64,000 nucleotides of DNA from Symbiodinium natans (Eukaryota > Sar > Dinophyceae > Suessiales > Symbiodiniaceae): positions 65,001-129,000 of the forward strand of contig CAJNDS010002327.1 of NCBI GenBank assembly GCA_905221605.1, given 5' to 3'. The position numbers were made by a program, and so were the translations under genes. How positions within the stretch are numbered: the stretch's first letter is position 1; each line of letters opens with the position of its first letter. The notes below the pieces were generated by a model. It was not told the origin of the DNA. It made no database searches and saw nothing but the letters and a program-made list of their open reading frames with translations. Shown here one piece after another: positions 14,101 to 26,100 of the stretch.

Positions 14101-17100
14101 GAGCGGGTCCTCCGCATGTCTTGCTGCAGCTTACCCATTCAGACCTTGGTGCTAAAAAAAGACCCCGCGTTGTTGGTAGAGCTGCGCGGGTTCATCCAAA
14201 CTTAAAGTCGGGACTGGGTGGTGGAGGAGTGGAGGAAGGATCGTTGTTCCGGACAGCAGCAGCGCGGTGATCTGCAAGGTCCGTTCTTGAAGAAGCAGAG
14301 ACTTGGAAAGGACGGAACGGAAGGGTTGTCTATGCAAGGCTACTTGCAGATGTGCTGTGATCCTGTGCTCCAGCTCAGGATGCCCCCACGCGTTCGTTGC
14401 ATCGTATCTTGCTGTGCACTCTCGACTTTTTTTAATTTGCAACCGTGAAAGTGTTGCCTTGCACTGTAAGCTAGAGCCGTCGCTGTACTACAATGAACTT
14501 TCCTGATGCCCACACCAAACTTCTACCAGGGCACGCTGCCCACATTAGACGTGTAAGCGCCTAGGCCTAGGCTCAACACCTTTATGCTTGCAGCGAGCTG
14601 CGGCGATCCCAGCAGCTGAAATTGCAACAGAGCCGAGGGTGTGGCCAGGGGATCAGCCGACAATCTTGTGCTGGACCCTCGGAACATGATGAACATTGCC
14701 AGACCATTCCATGAACTCATCGAGGCTACAGTCAACTGGTCACCCCCAGCCAAGATCATCGCGCCAGTATCGGTGTAGGAATCAACTTCGCGAATGTTGC
14801 CCTCGCCTTGGCATCACCGGGTTGAATGAGGCTTCCGAGGCTTCCGCATCACCGCACTTGAGCTTGGCTAGTCATGGGACTTGCGGAAATCCGGTGCCCT
14901 TAAGCCTGATATCCAGTGAGCATCTGCCTGAGACAGCTTCCAAAATTTGAGGCAATGTAAGGCTCGCGCATAATCTTCCACCATTCCTGGGCATCTGACT
15001 GACCTCACGTGATCGATACCTGGCAGGTGACAAACCCTGCGGCAGGAGATCAAATCAGGCGGCCCAAGAGGCATTTACGTACTTGGGCAATAGTCCGGCT
15101 TTTCCATCCCTGCACCGGAATAGGGTCATAACTCAAAGCGATTAGCGCAAGCCTTGCGAAGGCTTACAGCCCTTCACCGAATGTCAAAGGGTCGCCTCAG
15201 TGCTCCTGGTCCAGTACGGTCCATCTGTGACCAATGTGACCACGCTCGGAATTCCTGAGCGTTCTCGCAACGCAGGATGCGCTCAGGCTTGTCTTGCGGA
15301 CTTGGTCTGCATTTCTACATGCTGTGCGCTGGTGGTCTCGAGAGAATCAAACTTTGACACGCGCATTGCTAGCTGCTAGCCTCCGCGCTGGAACCTCATG
15401 AAACCCTTGCCATGTCCATGATCAGATAGATATTGAGCGAAAGGAGTAGTACGACACTGACTTGTCCAACTTGTTGAACCCCGAAGTCCAGGGCAGGTTT
15501 TCACTTAGCACGAATGCAACGGAAGCACACCGTACCGCATAGGGCAGTATGATGCCACATGCTCAGCTGCGTACGCAGTCCACGACCTCTGTGCATTCTT
15601 CGAGACACCTGTGCTGAGCACAGGTGTAGCGAGTCATCGAGCAAGGGGCACGGGGTTGTTCATGGGGTGCCTGAACTGTGCTGCAAGGCCAAAACTTGAA
15701 CTTTATGACACCATGTTTGCAAGACAAATGGCCACATGCTTGCCTGGCCTCTTGGTGGACACCAAGGGGCCATGACACGGGTTTCCGCACCTTGGAACAA
15801 ATTGAAAGGATCTGGACTCAAGACCTGGATGACCCGAGATGAACAAACCGTCTCCCCTAACCAGAACACAGCTAGACAAGTCATGCGCCTATACACGTTC
15901 AACATAAACACCTCATCACGCCTTGTGTAGTCAACAGCTCGAATCGGAAGCGCAGATCAGGTTCCAGCTCGTTGTTTACGACCGCAATGCTGCGCGACCT
16001 GCAACTAGTTTGGACGTCTATCAAGCACCCATCGGCACGGAAAGAACCGGTACGCGTAAAAGGGCAAATAGCCAGCATTGTCACTGAGTGCCATGGGACT
16101 GCAGTGCGCCGATGATGGTTATCGAAGGTCATCGCCTAGGGCCTAGGATTAAAACGCAGGTTCATGAGAAGAACAAAACCCAGAGCCAGACTGGCCTGGT
16201 GCAAAGCCCAATGCACGAAGGTTGATGCCTTAGTTTCAGTTTCAGTAAGCTCGCAGTCCTGTACAACGTTGTGGTGAGGGTGAGGGGAGGGGGACCTCCT
16301 TGGTTACATTCTGTACCCAATGAATTTGGCCACAACTTGTGCGGACAAGGCTGAGCTCTCTGGCCATTCGCCCCATGGGGAGAATTCGCAATCCTTTGGA
16401 ACGCAGCTGTTGTCGCAAGGCCTGATGCAGGGTGGAGCTGTTCGATGTCTACCGGATCAGTAGTGTCATGGGTACCCCAACTTCAGAATGGTTCGGCCCT
16501 GATCCTTCAATCTGCTGGCCGATTTGACTCATTCGAGTTTCTGGACAACTCAAGTTCCTTTCTGCCAGACCGCAGAGCCGAAAACTCCTTTCTTGCTTCA
16601 CGCCTCGTGGGGCATGCCTCTGTGTCCGTCTGCGTCCCAGCCTTGCCACTGCTAGACTGCATTCAACGGACACGTCGCTTTCGCACCATTCTACTGCAAC
16701 ACAGAGTGCAAGAGCAGTCCTGGTCGCAAAGCTGCAACTGCAGCTGTTCTCAAAAGCAAGCCAAGCCCAAGGCACAGAGACCTGCGTATGAGTCGTGCGC
16801 CACCTGCTCAGCACCCGAAGCATTGCGGAAGTCGAGAATGCCAGTCGGAGAACATTGACGAAACGTGTCAGTATCACATGTTGCACATGCTGCAAGAGAC
16901 AAGGGAGCAATGAATCTAGCATGTCGCAATCCTTGAAGAGGTAGTCGTAGGGCTGATTTTGAACAAGGCCTGCCAACACACTAATCAAAGGCGCAGCAAA
17001 TAGGATTGAACTTTGCCCCTGTCGTTCTCATCAGTAGCTTTTGCCTAGAGACCGCTCTCGTAGACGTGTTGCCGGTCCGCAGTCGGCGCTGCACCTAGAG

Positions 17101-20100
17101 GAAAACAACACAAACAATTTCAGAAAACAAAAGGACTCAAGGAAACAGTTCCCTTCCTCGAATGGCATACCACTCGCTTCAAAACCAGCATAGAGACTCC
17201 CACCCGCTCCAGGATGTCCAGGGCTTCCACACGCAGAAGCTGAACTCAGAGAATTGCAGTACTTCTGGAAGGGGCATAGGTTAGTCGGCAACCCAGCACC
17301 CAGGAAAACCACGGCGAAACTTTCTGCGAGTGCAACACGTTTATGCTGCGATGTGGTAGGACACACCTCTCTTGGTCTGTCGAAGGGGTGGGAGTGGAGG
17401 CTCTGGGAAAGATCCAATCAGCTACGAAGGCTTTGTAGGGGTCTCTTTTGGCTGGACGCATTAATCATCGTCCACTCGGCTTCAGATCTACGAGTATGGC
17501 AAGCATGGAGTGTGTGGTCCATGCAATGCAAGTGTGATTCACGTCGTGCTACATTATTCTTCAGGGCAAGAAGAGAGAGAGAGAGAGAGAGACAGAGAGC
17601 GAGAGCGAGAGCGAGAGCGAGAGCGAGAGCGAGAGCGAGAGGGAGAGGGAGAGGGAGAGGGCTGCTCAGTACCTTTCACCTGGCGCATGCTACAGTACTT
17701 GCGCTTGTTTTCTTCAGCGGCTTCCCCATGATCATGCTGGTTGACAAAAGGCTTGTGACGTCGACGTCCGCTTTGAGTAACAGCTATGCTGTTCCTGACG
17801 CGACACTGGCTGTTGGTCATGACGCCGGACGAGAGGTTGCCGAAGCCAAGCTCCAAGTTAGCCGAATCCACGCGTTGGCCGATGCAACTCTAAGGCTTGA
17901 GGACTTAGTCCGGAGATGCTTTGGTGACTGCTCTGTATTTGCTGACCGTCGCTGCGAGGCGGAGAAGTAAAGCAGCTGACCAGTGGAGGATAGAGTCGTG
18001 GATTTGCAACATGCTTTGATGATCCTTGTAACGCTAAGGGCAAGGCCTGTGAAGAAAACGGAATTTATTCTCAACCAACAATTTTCTGAATGGCTTCTCC
18101 TCCGTCGACCGCTTTCAGGCCAACTGCTTCTTGCATCATAATATTCGCTTACTTGCTGCAGACGACTTGCACCTGCAGGAATATGCAGAGTTACAGAGGT
18201 ATCCAGCTTTAGGCGCTCTGCAAGCAATTCTGTTGGAGTGCCGTAGCGACAGAAAGCAGTTGACTTAACCCAAAGAACCAAACAATTGAATAACATTCGA
18301 CCAGTAACATTCTGCACGCTAATGCTGCATGGCATGCTCTCGAAAGTCATCGGGTTTCCTGTGGAGCATTTGTCGCAAATCTTCCTTCCAATTGGACACA
18401 TTCTCTACCACAACGCAGGGCCCCCCACCTACCTTCACGAAGCCACACTTGCAGAGGCTTGGTGGTTCAATAGAGCTAGATAGAGCCCTTCACCTGCCCA
18501 CCTTTCTCGACAGGTCACAACGAAAATTCGCACAGTCTGAGGGAGCGTCGCTCTCGCACTGACTAGTGCAGTTGGAAACCTGCCAAGGTGCGAGCATGAG
18601 CGTGGTGACGGCATCCTGCTGTCGTGTTCTGCCATATTCTGGCTGGGCCTCCTTGGCGACTTGAGCTCGGCACCTGTTCATGCAGTCATGCAGATGTGAG
18701 ATGCTGTGAGCCAGCATGTATGACATATCGTAATCCTCGTTGTCGGACAAGGACCGGTGACAATCACTCAGCTGTAACTCTGCGATCGTTTGGCCTCCTT
18801 CCACAGTGGTTGGCGAGTTTCAAGATGTCTCGTTGTCTGAAGCGCCTGCAGTACCACAGGTTGGCCGGCTACATGACACATCGGGCAATGAGGAGTTCGC
18901 ATCGTGTAGGCTCTCTCTTTCAATCTCTAGCCAAACTGGCTAAAACCCAGTCACGTCCAGGGCCCTCGCTGATCGCCGCACTTGGAGCAGGCACCCCACT
19001 CGGACCATTGGCCCCAAAGACAATCCACCTGCGCTCGGTGGGGTGCGACTTCTTTCATGCTTTATAGTGTAGGACATCACAATGGCGAGATGAAACCACG
19101 ACGCGAAAAGCAGAATACCTCGGACTCTGGATATAAATTGTAATAAGAACGGCAAGTCCCTGAGCGCACACAGCCCTCGCCACACGGAGTGGTGCCGCAG
19201 GGCTTCCTGGCGAAACAAGCAACGTGCCATCATCACATGCCAGTCATGGGAGAGCAAAAGTCGCAAGAGTCAATCAGAGGTGATCAAATCATGCTCTGCT
19301 GTGGACACACTGACAGGCCAGGTCGTCGTCTCCCTCAAAGAGGCTTCACAAGGGCGCCCATTGTTCGAAGCTGGCGTGAAGATGTATCGCAGCCTGCAGC
19401 AGGGTGTCTAGAGCAGTTTCACCGATGCAAGTGTCCGAAGAGCAGTGTGCCTTATCTTGTTGCCACCGCCACAGGTGACGGGACATTCAGTCCACTCATT
19501 CCTGGCAAGCATGCAAGTGCCTCCGCTTTGACCGAAAGCTTTTTGTACAAGTCCCTACGATGTCTGAGATTTGACACTCTCAATGGAAAGGAATGCATGC
19601 TGCCATTTTGCCTGACTGGAAGACTGGAGTAGTGTTACGACGTTTGCACTTGTCTTAGGGTTTCAAGTTTCATGCTGTCCCACAATGCCTGTGTAAAGCT
19701 ATTGCGCAGAAAGCCGGCACCAAATGAGCCGGTCGAACCACTGACTGAGTTTGCAATCAGCATGGTGGTGGACGCACCTGAACAAGTAGCAAAACAAGTC
19801 TGAAACAGCGTGCGCCACCTCACATGTATTGAGTAGATCACTGCAGCTTGCCGACCACGTGCTTAAATTGCGCTGCATGCAAAGTCTACGTCCAGGTGAT
19901 GCCGCAGAGTTATCTGCCAAAGTTCTACAATGTCACAACCTTCGCCTTTCAATCGAGGCTCGAACTCACTGGGTGGTGCTTGCCTGGGGCCTGGATGGCA
20001 CCTGGAATGAGCTGGGTTCCACACGACAGCTGTTCACGAAGGCAGCACTATCTGGTACAAGCAATCGAATGGACCAAATACCCCAAAAGTGTGTCCAGTG

Positions 20101-23100
20101 TCATCAGGTCCCTCCAAGATCTGTCTGAGGTTCCAGGCGGTTCAATTTCTTTCAATGGCGCGAGAGAGATTGGCCTAAGATTGAAAAGCTGGCACTTGCG
20201 GCAACGAGACATCCGCTTCCAGCATGGGCAAACTCATGCGCATTAATCACCTAGCAACGAAGCCTCAGAACAAAAATTGAAGTGACCGGTAAAGGGTAGA
20301 CCAGCTTGGCACAACTGCATGCTTGCATTTAGAGCTGCCGTAGCCTAGCTACTTCCGCTGCATCTGACGGTTTCAGGCGCTGCAGCAGGTCAGAATGAAT
20401 GCGTACCAGTAAGTCACTGGCCTTCCGTTCCCGTAGTGGTACTGAGAAACAATCCTGGCAATTCAGAGGGCGAGGCATTGCGAGGCAACCTCCAGCTTTA
20501 TTGAGGGACCTCTGATGATCTTTAGAAGCGTCAGTCCACTTTGCAATGTCAGTCATAGCGGTCTCCTCTGCCGCTCACGAATGCCAAAGCCTCAACGTGT
20601 GTCGTCCACATTTTGTTGTCGTGTTCGCTGAAGCATCTGAGAGCAAAAAACTAAGCTGACAACAAGTGCAGCTGCAATCCGACCATTGATTCCTGGCGAT
20701 GACAGGAGCTTCGAACTTGCGCAGGTCGGTGCCAGTTCATCCATACGAGAGGTGGTATTACGGACCTGCCAACACTAGAAAGGATTCTGTAGGGTGGATT
20801 CAGCTCAATAGATGATGTGGCCGCCACTTCCCTTATCCTTTTCTGATCAGAACTTGCTATGCGCAACAGGCATCCTTGCTGCTTCACCTCGTTGTTAAAG
20901 CTTTCCCAAGCTTCGATCAGACAGAAGCAGTGTGTCGTTGGGGGCGTGGCCAGGGAGATAGGCGGCCGTCCCGGTCGCCACAGGTGGCACTGCCAACGCC
21001 AGCACCTGTGTGAAGCTTGGGGGCCTCCTGGAGTTACTAAAGGGTATCTTAAAAGATGCTCTACTTTTACCATCCGCTGCTTGCTTCTTGCCGTGACGTG
21101 TTGGCGCCACCTTACATGCCAGCATGCTCTCCAAGGCCGAGTAATCACGTGTTGACACCGGTGCAATGCCTTCGCAAACGTCCCACTCTTGGCCACGACC
21201 TGACCAAATAGAATAGGGTATGTCATTTCAGAACACCACAGCGTGGACAACGCCACTCCCTTTGTTTGATACGTCACACCATGGCACCTGAGAAGGCGGA
21301 TGCAGGGCAAAAGACTACTGCCCCATCTGAAGCCGACGGCGCACGCCGCCACTACTCTCAGTCAGTTTCTTCGTAAGCTACCGTTGTCCTTACAGGCTGC
21401 TGGCCTGTGGCTGGATTGCCACAGGAGTTCGCCTGCCTCAGGAAACATGCTCTCCTGACTCTTTGGTCTTTACGTGTCTTTACCCTGCTTTTTCCTGCTT
21501 ATGCTACCGTCACAGCACGTCGCAGCTCAAAACTCAGCCATGCTGACTCCAAACATGAGCTGGACCAGATTAAGCGCAACAGAGCGGCACTTGATGGCTT
21601 CGATGCCGAAACCTTGGATGCTGAAGGCATCTTGTCAAAGCCCTTTCCATCAATCACTTCGCAGAAGCACAAGTAAGCAGTGGCACACCTCGACATAGCT
21701 TGCTCATGCATCCATCGCACAGCACAGCCCACGACCAGCTATCATCACAATGCTTAGCGGGTCCACTGTGTTGAAACCAACAAAATACAACAATGACCGA
21801 TCGACTGCTAAGTTCGCTGCTTGAAGCCATAGCCGCAGGATGCCGAACATTCTGACCACTGTTTCCATTCTGACGGACACGGGTACATTGAAGCATCGAT
21901 AGATTCACTGAGGGCTTCAAATGTCCGTCTGGGATTGTACACTGCCACTTTCATGAGGATCGTGCGAGGCCTGCCCAACGTGCGTCGATGCAATGCTCGA
22001 CGCAACTAATCTGATTGCAAGGAGCTGCTTCAGACCTTGGCGACGGTGGGGGCACAGAGTTCGCACGTAGCTTCTTCTGTCAAAAGCCGGAATTCAGCGC
22101 CTTTGTTAAAGAGAATGCTCAATAGTCTTTAGAGGAGAGCCCCTGATTATTTCGCCTGCTAAGCAGAAGTCCTTGCTCTGTTCGCCATAGGAAACGAGAG
22201 GCGTCTTCTGAATTTCTTCATCTGATTGTCTTCATTCAAGCCAAGAGAGACCATGAAAGACCTCTGATCAACATGAGCAAGAGGAGTTTCGACCCATTCT
22301 CAAGAAGAAATGAAACATGAGAGAAGCCATTTTCAGATGAAGACGAAGAGCCGACAACGATCTAAAACAGAACAAGTGTACTTTTTCTGCATGCGCAACA
22401 TGAAAACGGTCCTTGTGGATCTTAATGCTCAAGCAATGTAAATGTAAGGCCTCTTAGAAAACGAGCGAGTCAAACTTGAGCCACTCCGCTCTTCAGCAAC
22501 ACGAAGATTGGCAGGCGTCCTTGTAAATAGTCTCATAAAGCGGAGCGCGGCCGCTATCGTAGGCTCTCAAAATGAATTCCTGCCTAGAACTTGCCTAGAA
22601 CCGCTTCCTTACGCGAGCGTGCTTAGAGTGACAAGCCTCTAGCACTGACATCGCAGTGTTAGGAGCCTTCGACTTTCGACTAGCTGCTGCTTGCTCCGAC
22701 TGACACTCACGGCTCTTGGACTCTGGCTTGTCAACTGGATCACAAAGTTCTCCGCCTCCCTTTGGCGAAACCTTCCCAAGCTATCCAAGATCCAAACAAC
22801 CAACCCCTGTTCCATGGTACATATGGTACTTCTCCTGCAAGAAAATGATTTGCAGACTTTCCTGTTCTCATAAAAACCTATTCTGCTAGCAACGTGCAAG
22901 CAAAGCCGCTGCACTCTGTCATGTCAAATTGCATGTGCAAAAAGCAGTATTAGCGCAGTACTGCCTGAACCTGTCGGTTTCTCCGCTTCGTGCCACCTGA
23001 CGAAAGCCGCACACGCACTGCAGAAATCGAGACCATGAAGAAAACTTGACAACTGGGGCATGTGAGCGGGGAAACCCACTGTACCCCAGCGTCTGGGTGT

Positions 23101-26100
23101 GGTGAGTCGAGATTGGTCCCGATCGCGAAGCAAAGACACTCGCCCACTGGCAAGCTCACATGTCACTGTGCACGCCCGTGTAGAAGAGAATATATGAAGG
23201 ATCATGAAAGGCGGCCGTCGGACACTAAGAGGAAACAGTGCAATTGAACACCTGGCCGGTATAACCACGGGCAGGATAAGCACAGCACTCAGACCCCGGA
23301 AGTGCCTCCGCAGCTGCAGGAGCAGCCGCTCCACGAATCCCAGGGTCCCCACCTAGAAGAGCAACTGTTGGCTTTAGGCTTGTCGCACGTTGACACTGTG
23401 AAAACAAAGGGTATGCAAGGTCTCTGAGGCTACGGCTGGCAGTCTTGCTGTGCACAGCCAGGTCCCCTTAGAGCACGTCAATGGCACACATGAAACTTTT
23501 CCCTGCCAAAGGACCACATTCCCCCAGGGGAAGGCGGGCATTTGCTGTCCAAACACTGACAACAAACGAAACTCCAAAAAACAAAGGGCGAAAAAGAGCC
23601 ATGGTGAGGGGATGTGAAAATCCCCCACCCCTCCGGCCCAGCCCCAGCCTCCCCCCCCCCCCCCATCCTTGTCACTGAATCTTGCTCGTGGGCGACCCTG
23701 CTCGTGAACCCTCCATTAGCCTCGGTCCCCTTGGTCCCCTTGGCCTCGCGCTGGCGGCTCAGTTACACAGCAGAATGACAAGGCATAAAGCGGGTGTGCG
23801 CATAGGGTGTTTGTAGCATGCATTTTGAGCGTAAGCCTTCCTTGAAGAGTACAAGTTGTTGAGCACTCCAAGGCCCCGACGAGCAGGACTCCACTTGCAT
23901 CAGATAGCCTTTGCAGCCTTGACCTGCTTGCGCAAGATCTAGGCTCTTAAGTTTCAGCAAATCTAAAAAACACACATGTGTACATATAGTATATAGTATA
24001 TAGTATAGAGTATAGGGTATAGAGTATAGAGTATATCGTATATCGTATGTAGTATATCGTACATAGTATATAGTACATAGTCTATAGTAGATAACTTCTA
24101 GTATTTAGTATATAGTAGATAATTTCTAGTATATAGTTTGTAGTGTATAGTATACATATAGATATGACATCCGTTATGCAACATGCGACATGTATTTGAC
24201 CTCACTTGCATCGCGCACACACACACACACCCGCGCGCGCGCGCGCGCGCGCGTGCCTCCCTGGCCGGCACGTCGCACCACCTCACAGGCTGCTTTGGCC
24301 ACAAGTCTGCCATCAACGGTCAACGGTCAACAAGTCGTAACAAGCCTTGGATCTGCTCCAAACCTCAATGACTGACCCACCTCGCGTTCGCGCTTTCGGA
24401 CGCCATCCTCACATTGTGCCGTGCAGGCAGTCCTGGCATCGGCCGGATTTCTCATACACTGGCACTGGGTGTGCTGAAAGTACCTCGACTCCTGGCAGAG
24501 GGTTTGGGCTCCAATTTGTCTTGCTAGATTGCATTTCCTGGCATCCTTTCCTTGCTAGCTCGGTCCACATTTGCTGGCTCGATGCTACAAGCCTTAACAA
24601 GAAATGAGGCACCACGCGGCTCTACAATGCCCTGCACGAAGCCGAAGCACACTGATCATCTTGTCGTTAGGACAGACCGAATACGCTTGCAATATGTTCA
24701 TGACTGCCCAGCAGAGCATGCACATGCAGGCTGCACCACGAATGCCACCTCGGAACAGAAACCATCAGAAATGCCAGTCTACTTCGTCGTCGCTTGAATC
24801 AATGCATCATGTCATGTAGGAGTGGCACTGGCTTCGAGCTTCGATTGGAGTCACGAGCTGTCGAGACAATCAGAAGAAGGTATCATGGTTTCACAATGCC
24901 ACTTGCCATCACTTGCCATCACTTGCCATCACTTGCGATCACTTGCGATCACTTCGAAAGCACGTGGCTCCGCCCGCTAGGATCGATGGCGCTCGATCAA
25001 ACGTCGCACCGAGATTCCCATGCTAGAATCAAAAGCGCCGAATTTGGCCTTGCACGTGCTGATGAGTCTTTTTCCAACAATTCACACACGTCACCCCATC
25101 TTCGGGGAGCGACCTGTGTTTCGGACTCCTTGGGTTGTTCAATGTTGTTCATCTCTCTGCTTGTATTAATATTCTTCTTCTTCTTGGATCATGTCTGCAT
25201 GTCTGTGTGCATGCTGCTCTCAATACAAACCTTTGCGATCTCTACGTGTCTTTCGTTCTTTCGTTCTGTCCCTTTTCTTCCGTCAATGTGTCCTTCAGAT
25301 GTATTTCCTGCCCTGTATGCTCCATTTGATCTTCTTGTTTGTGTGTTGTTTTTGGTTGTCTGTGTTTCTGTTAATTTTGCTTCATCAACTTGTTTAGTTT
25401 TTGCTTCTGCGTCTTTCCTTGCTGCCTGCCTTCCTTCCCGTCCTCCCTGCATCCATTCCTTCTATCCCTCCTACATCTCTTCCAGTCCACAGTTGCAGAT
25501 TCGATTGTTTGTTGATCCTTGTTTGCTCTTGCATTGGTTCTGAATGACTGTAGTCCTTGCTTCAGTGCTTCTAAGTCAATACTACATCTCACACCTGGAC
25601 TAAGACAGGCCGAGTGCAGCACGGCGAGAGGAGGCAGTCATTCTGACTCGATTGGCACGAGTGCCTCGGGGAAAGACACGTGCAACTTTGCAGCTTCGGC
25701 GCTTGGCTCGAAGCGCAGTGCGATGCGAAACTGCCCAATGTTCAGTCTTGAGGTTGTAGAGTCATCACCACGCACCGTCCCGCATTACACTGAGAACATC
25801 GGCGTGTTGCAAGGCTGAATCTGCTTCATCTTGGACAATGGACACGTGCCTCAAGGAGGCAGCACAGTTGAATCAACACACCGCACATCCGTAGCCAAAG
25901 AGACGCAGAAGCAGAGAGGTCAGAAGTGGTCATAAAGTTTTGAAGTCGATCATGTGCCACACGTGGATGCAGCTCGAACCTCCGCTGTGTGCAGGATGAA
26001 GCCTGAGCAGTATCTGCGAACAAGCTGATGCCTGCACGTATCGACAACCGTCATCAGAAAGCGTGCATGTTGCGAATCACGCAACTGAGCACAGCACATC

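Noticed and set aside
22081-22640. Possible transposon in the quiet stretch at 22.1-22.6 kb
   Set aside because: No inverted ends, transposase motif or target duplication seen.
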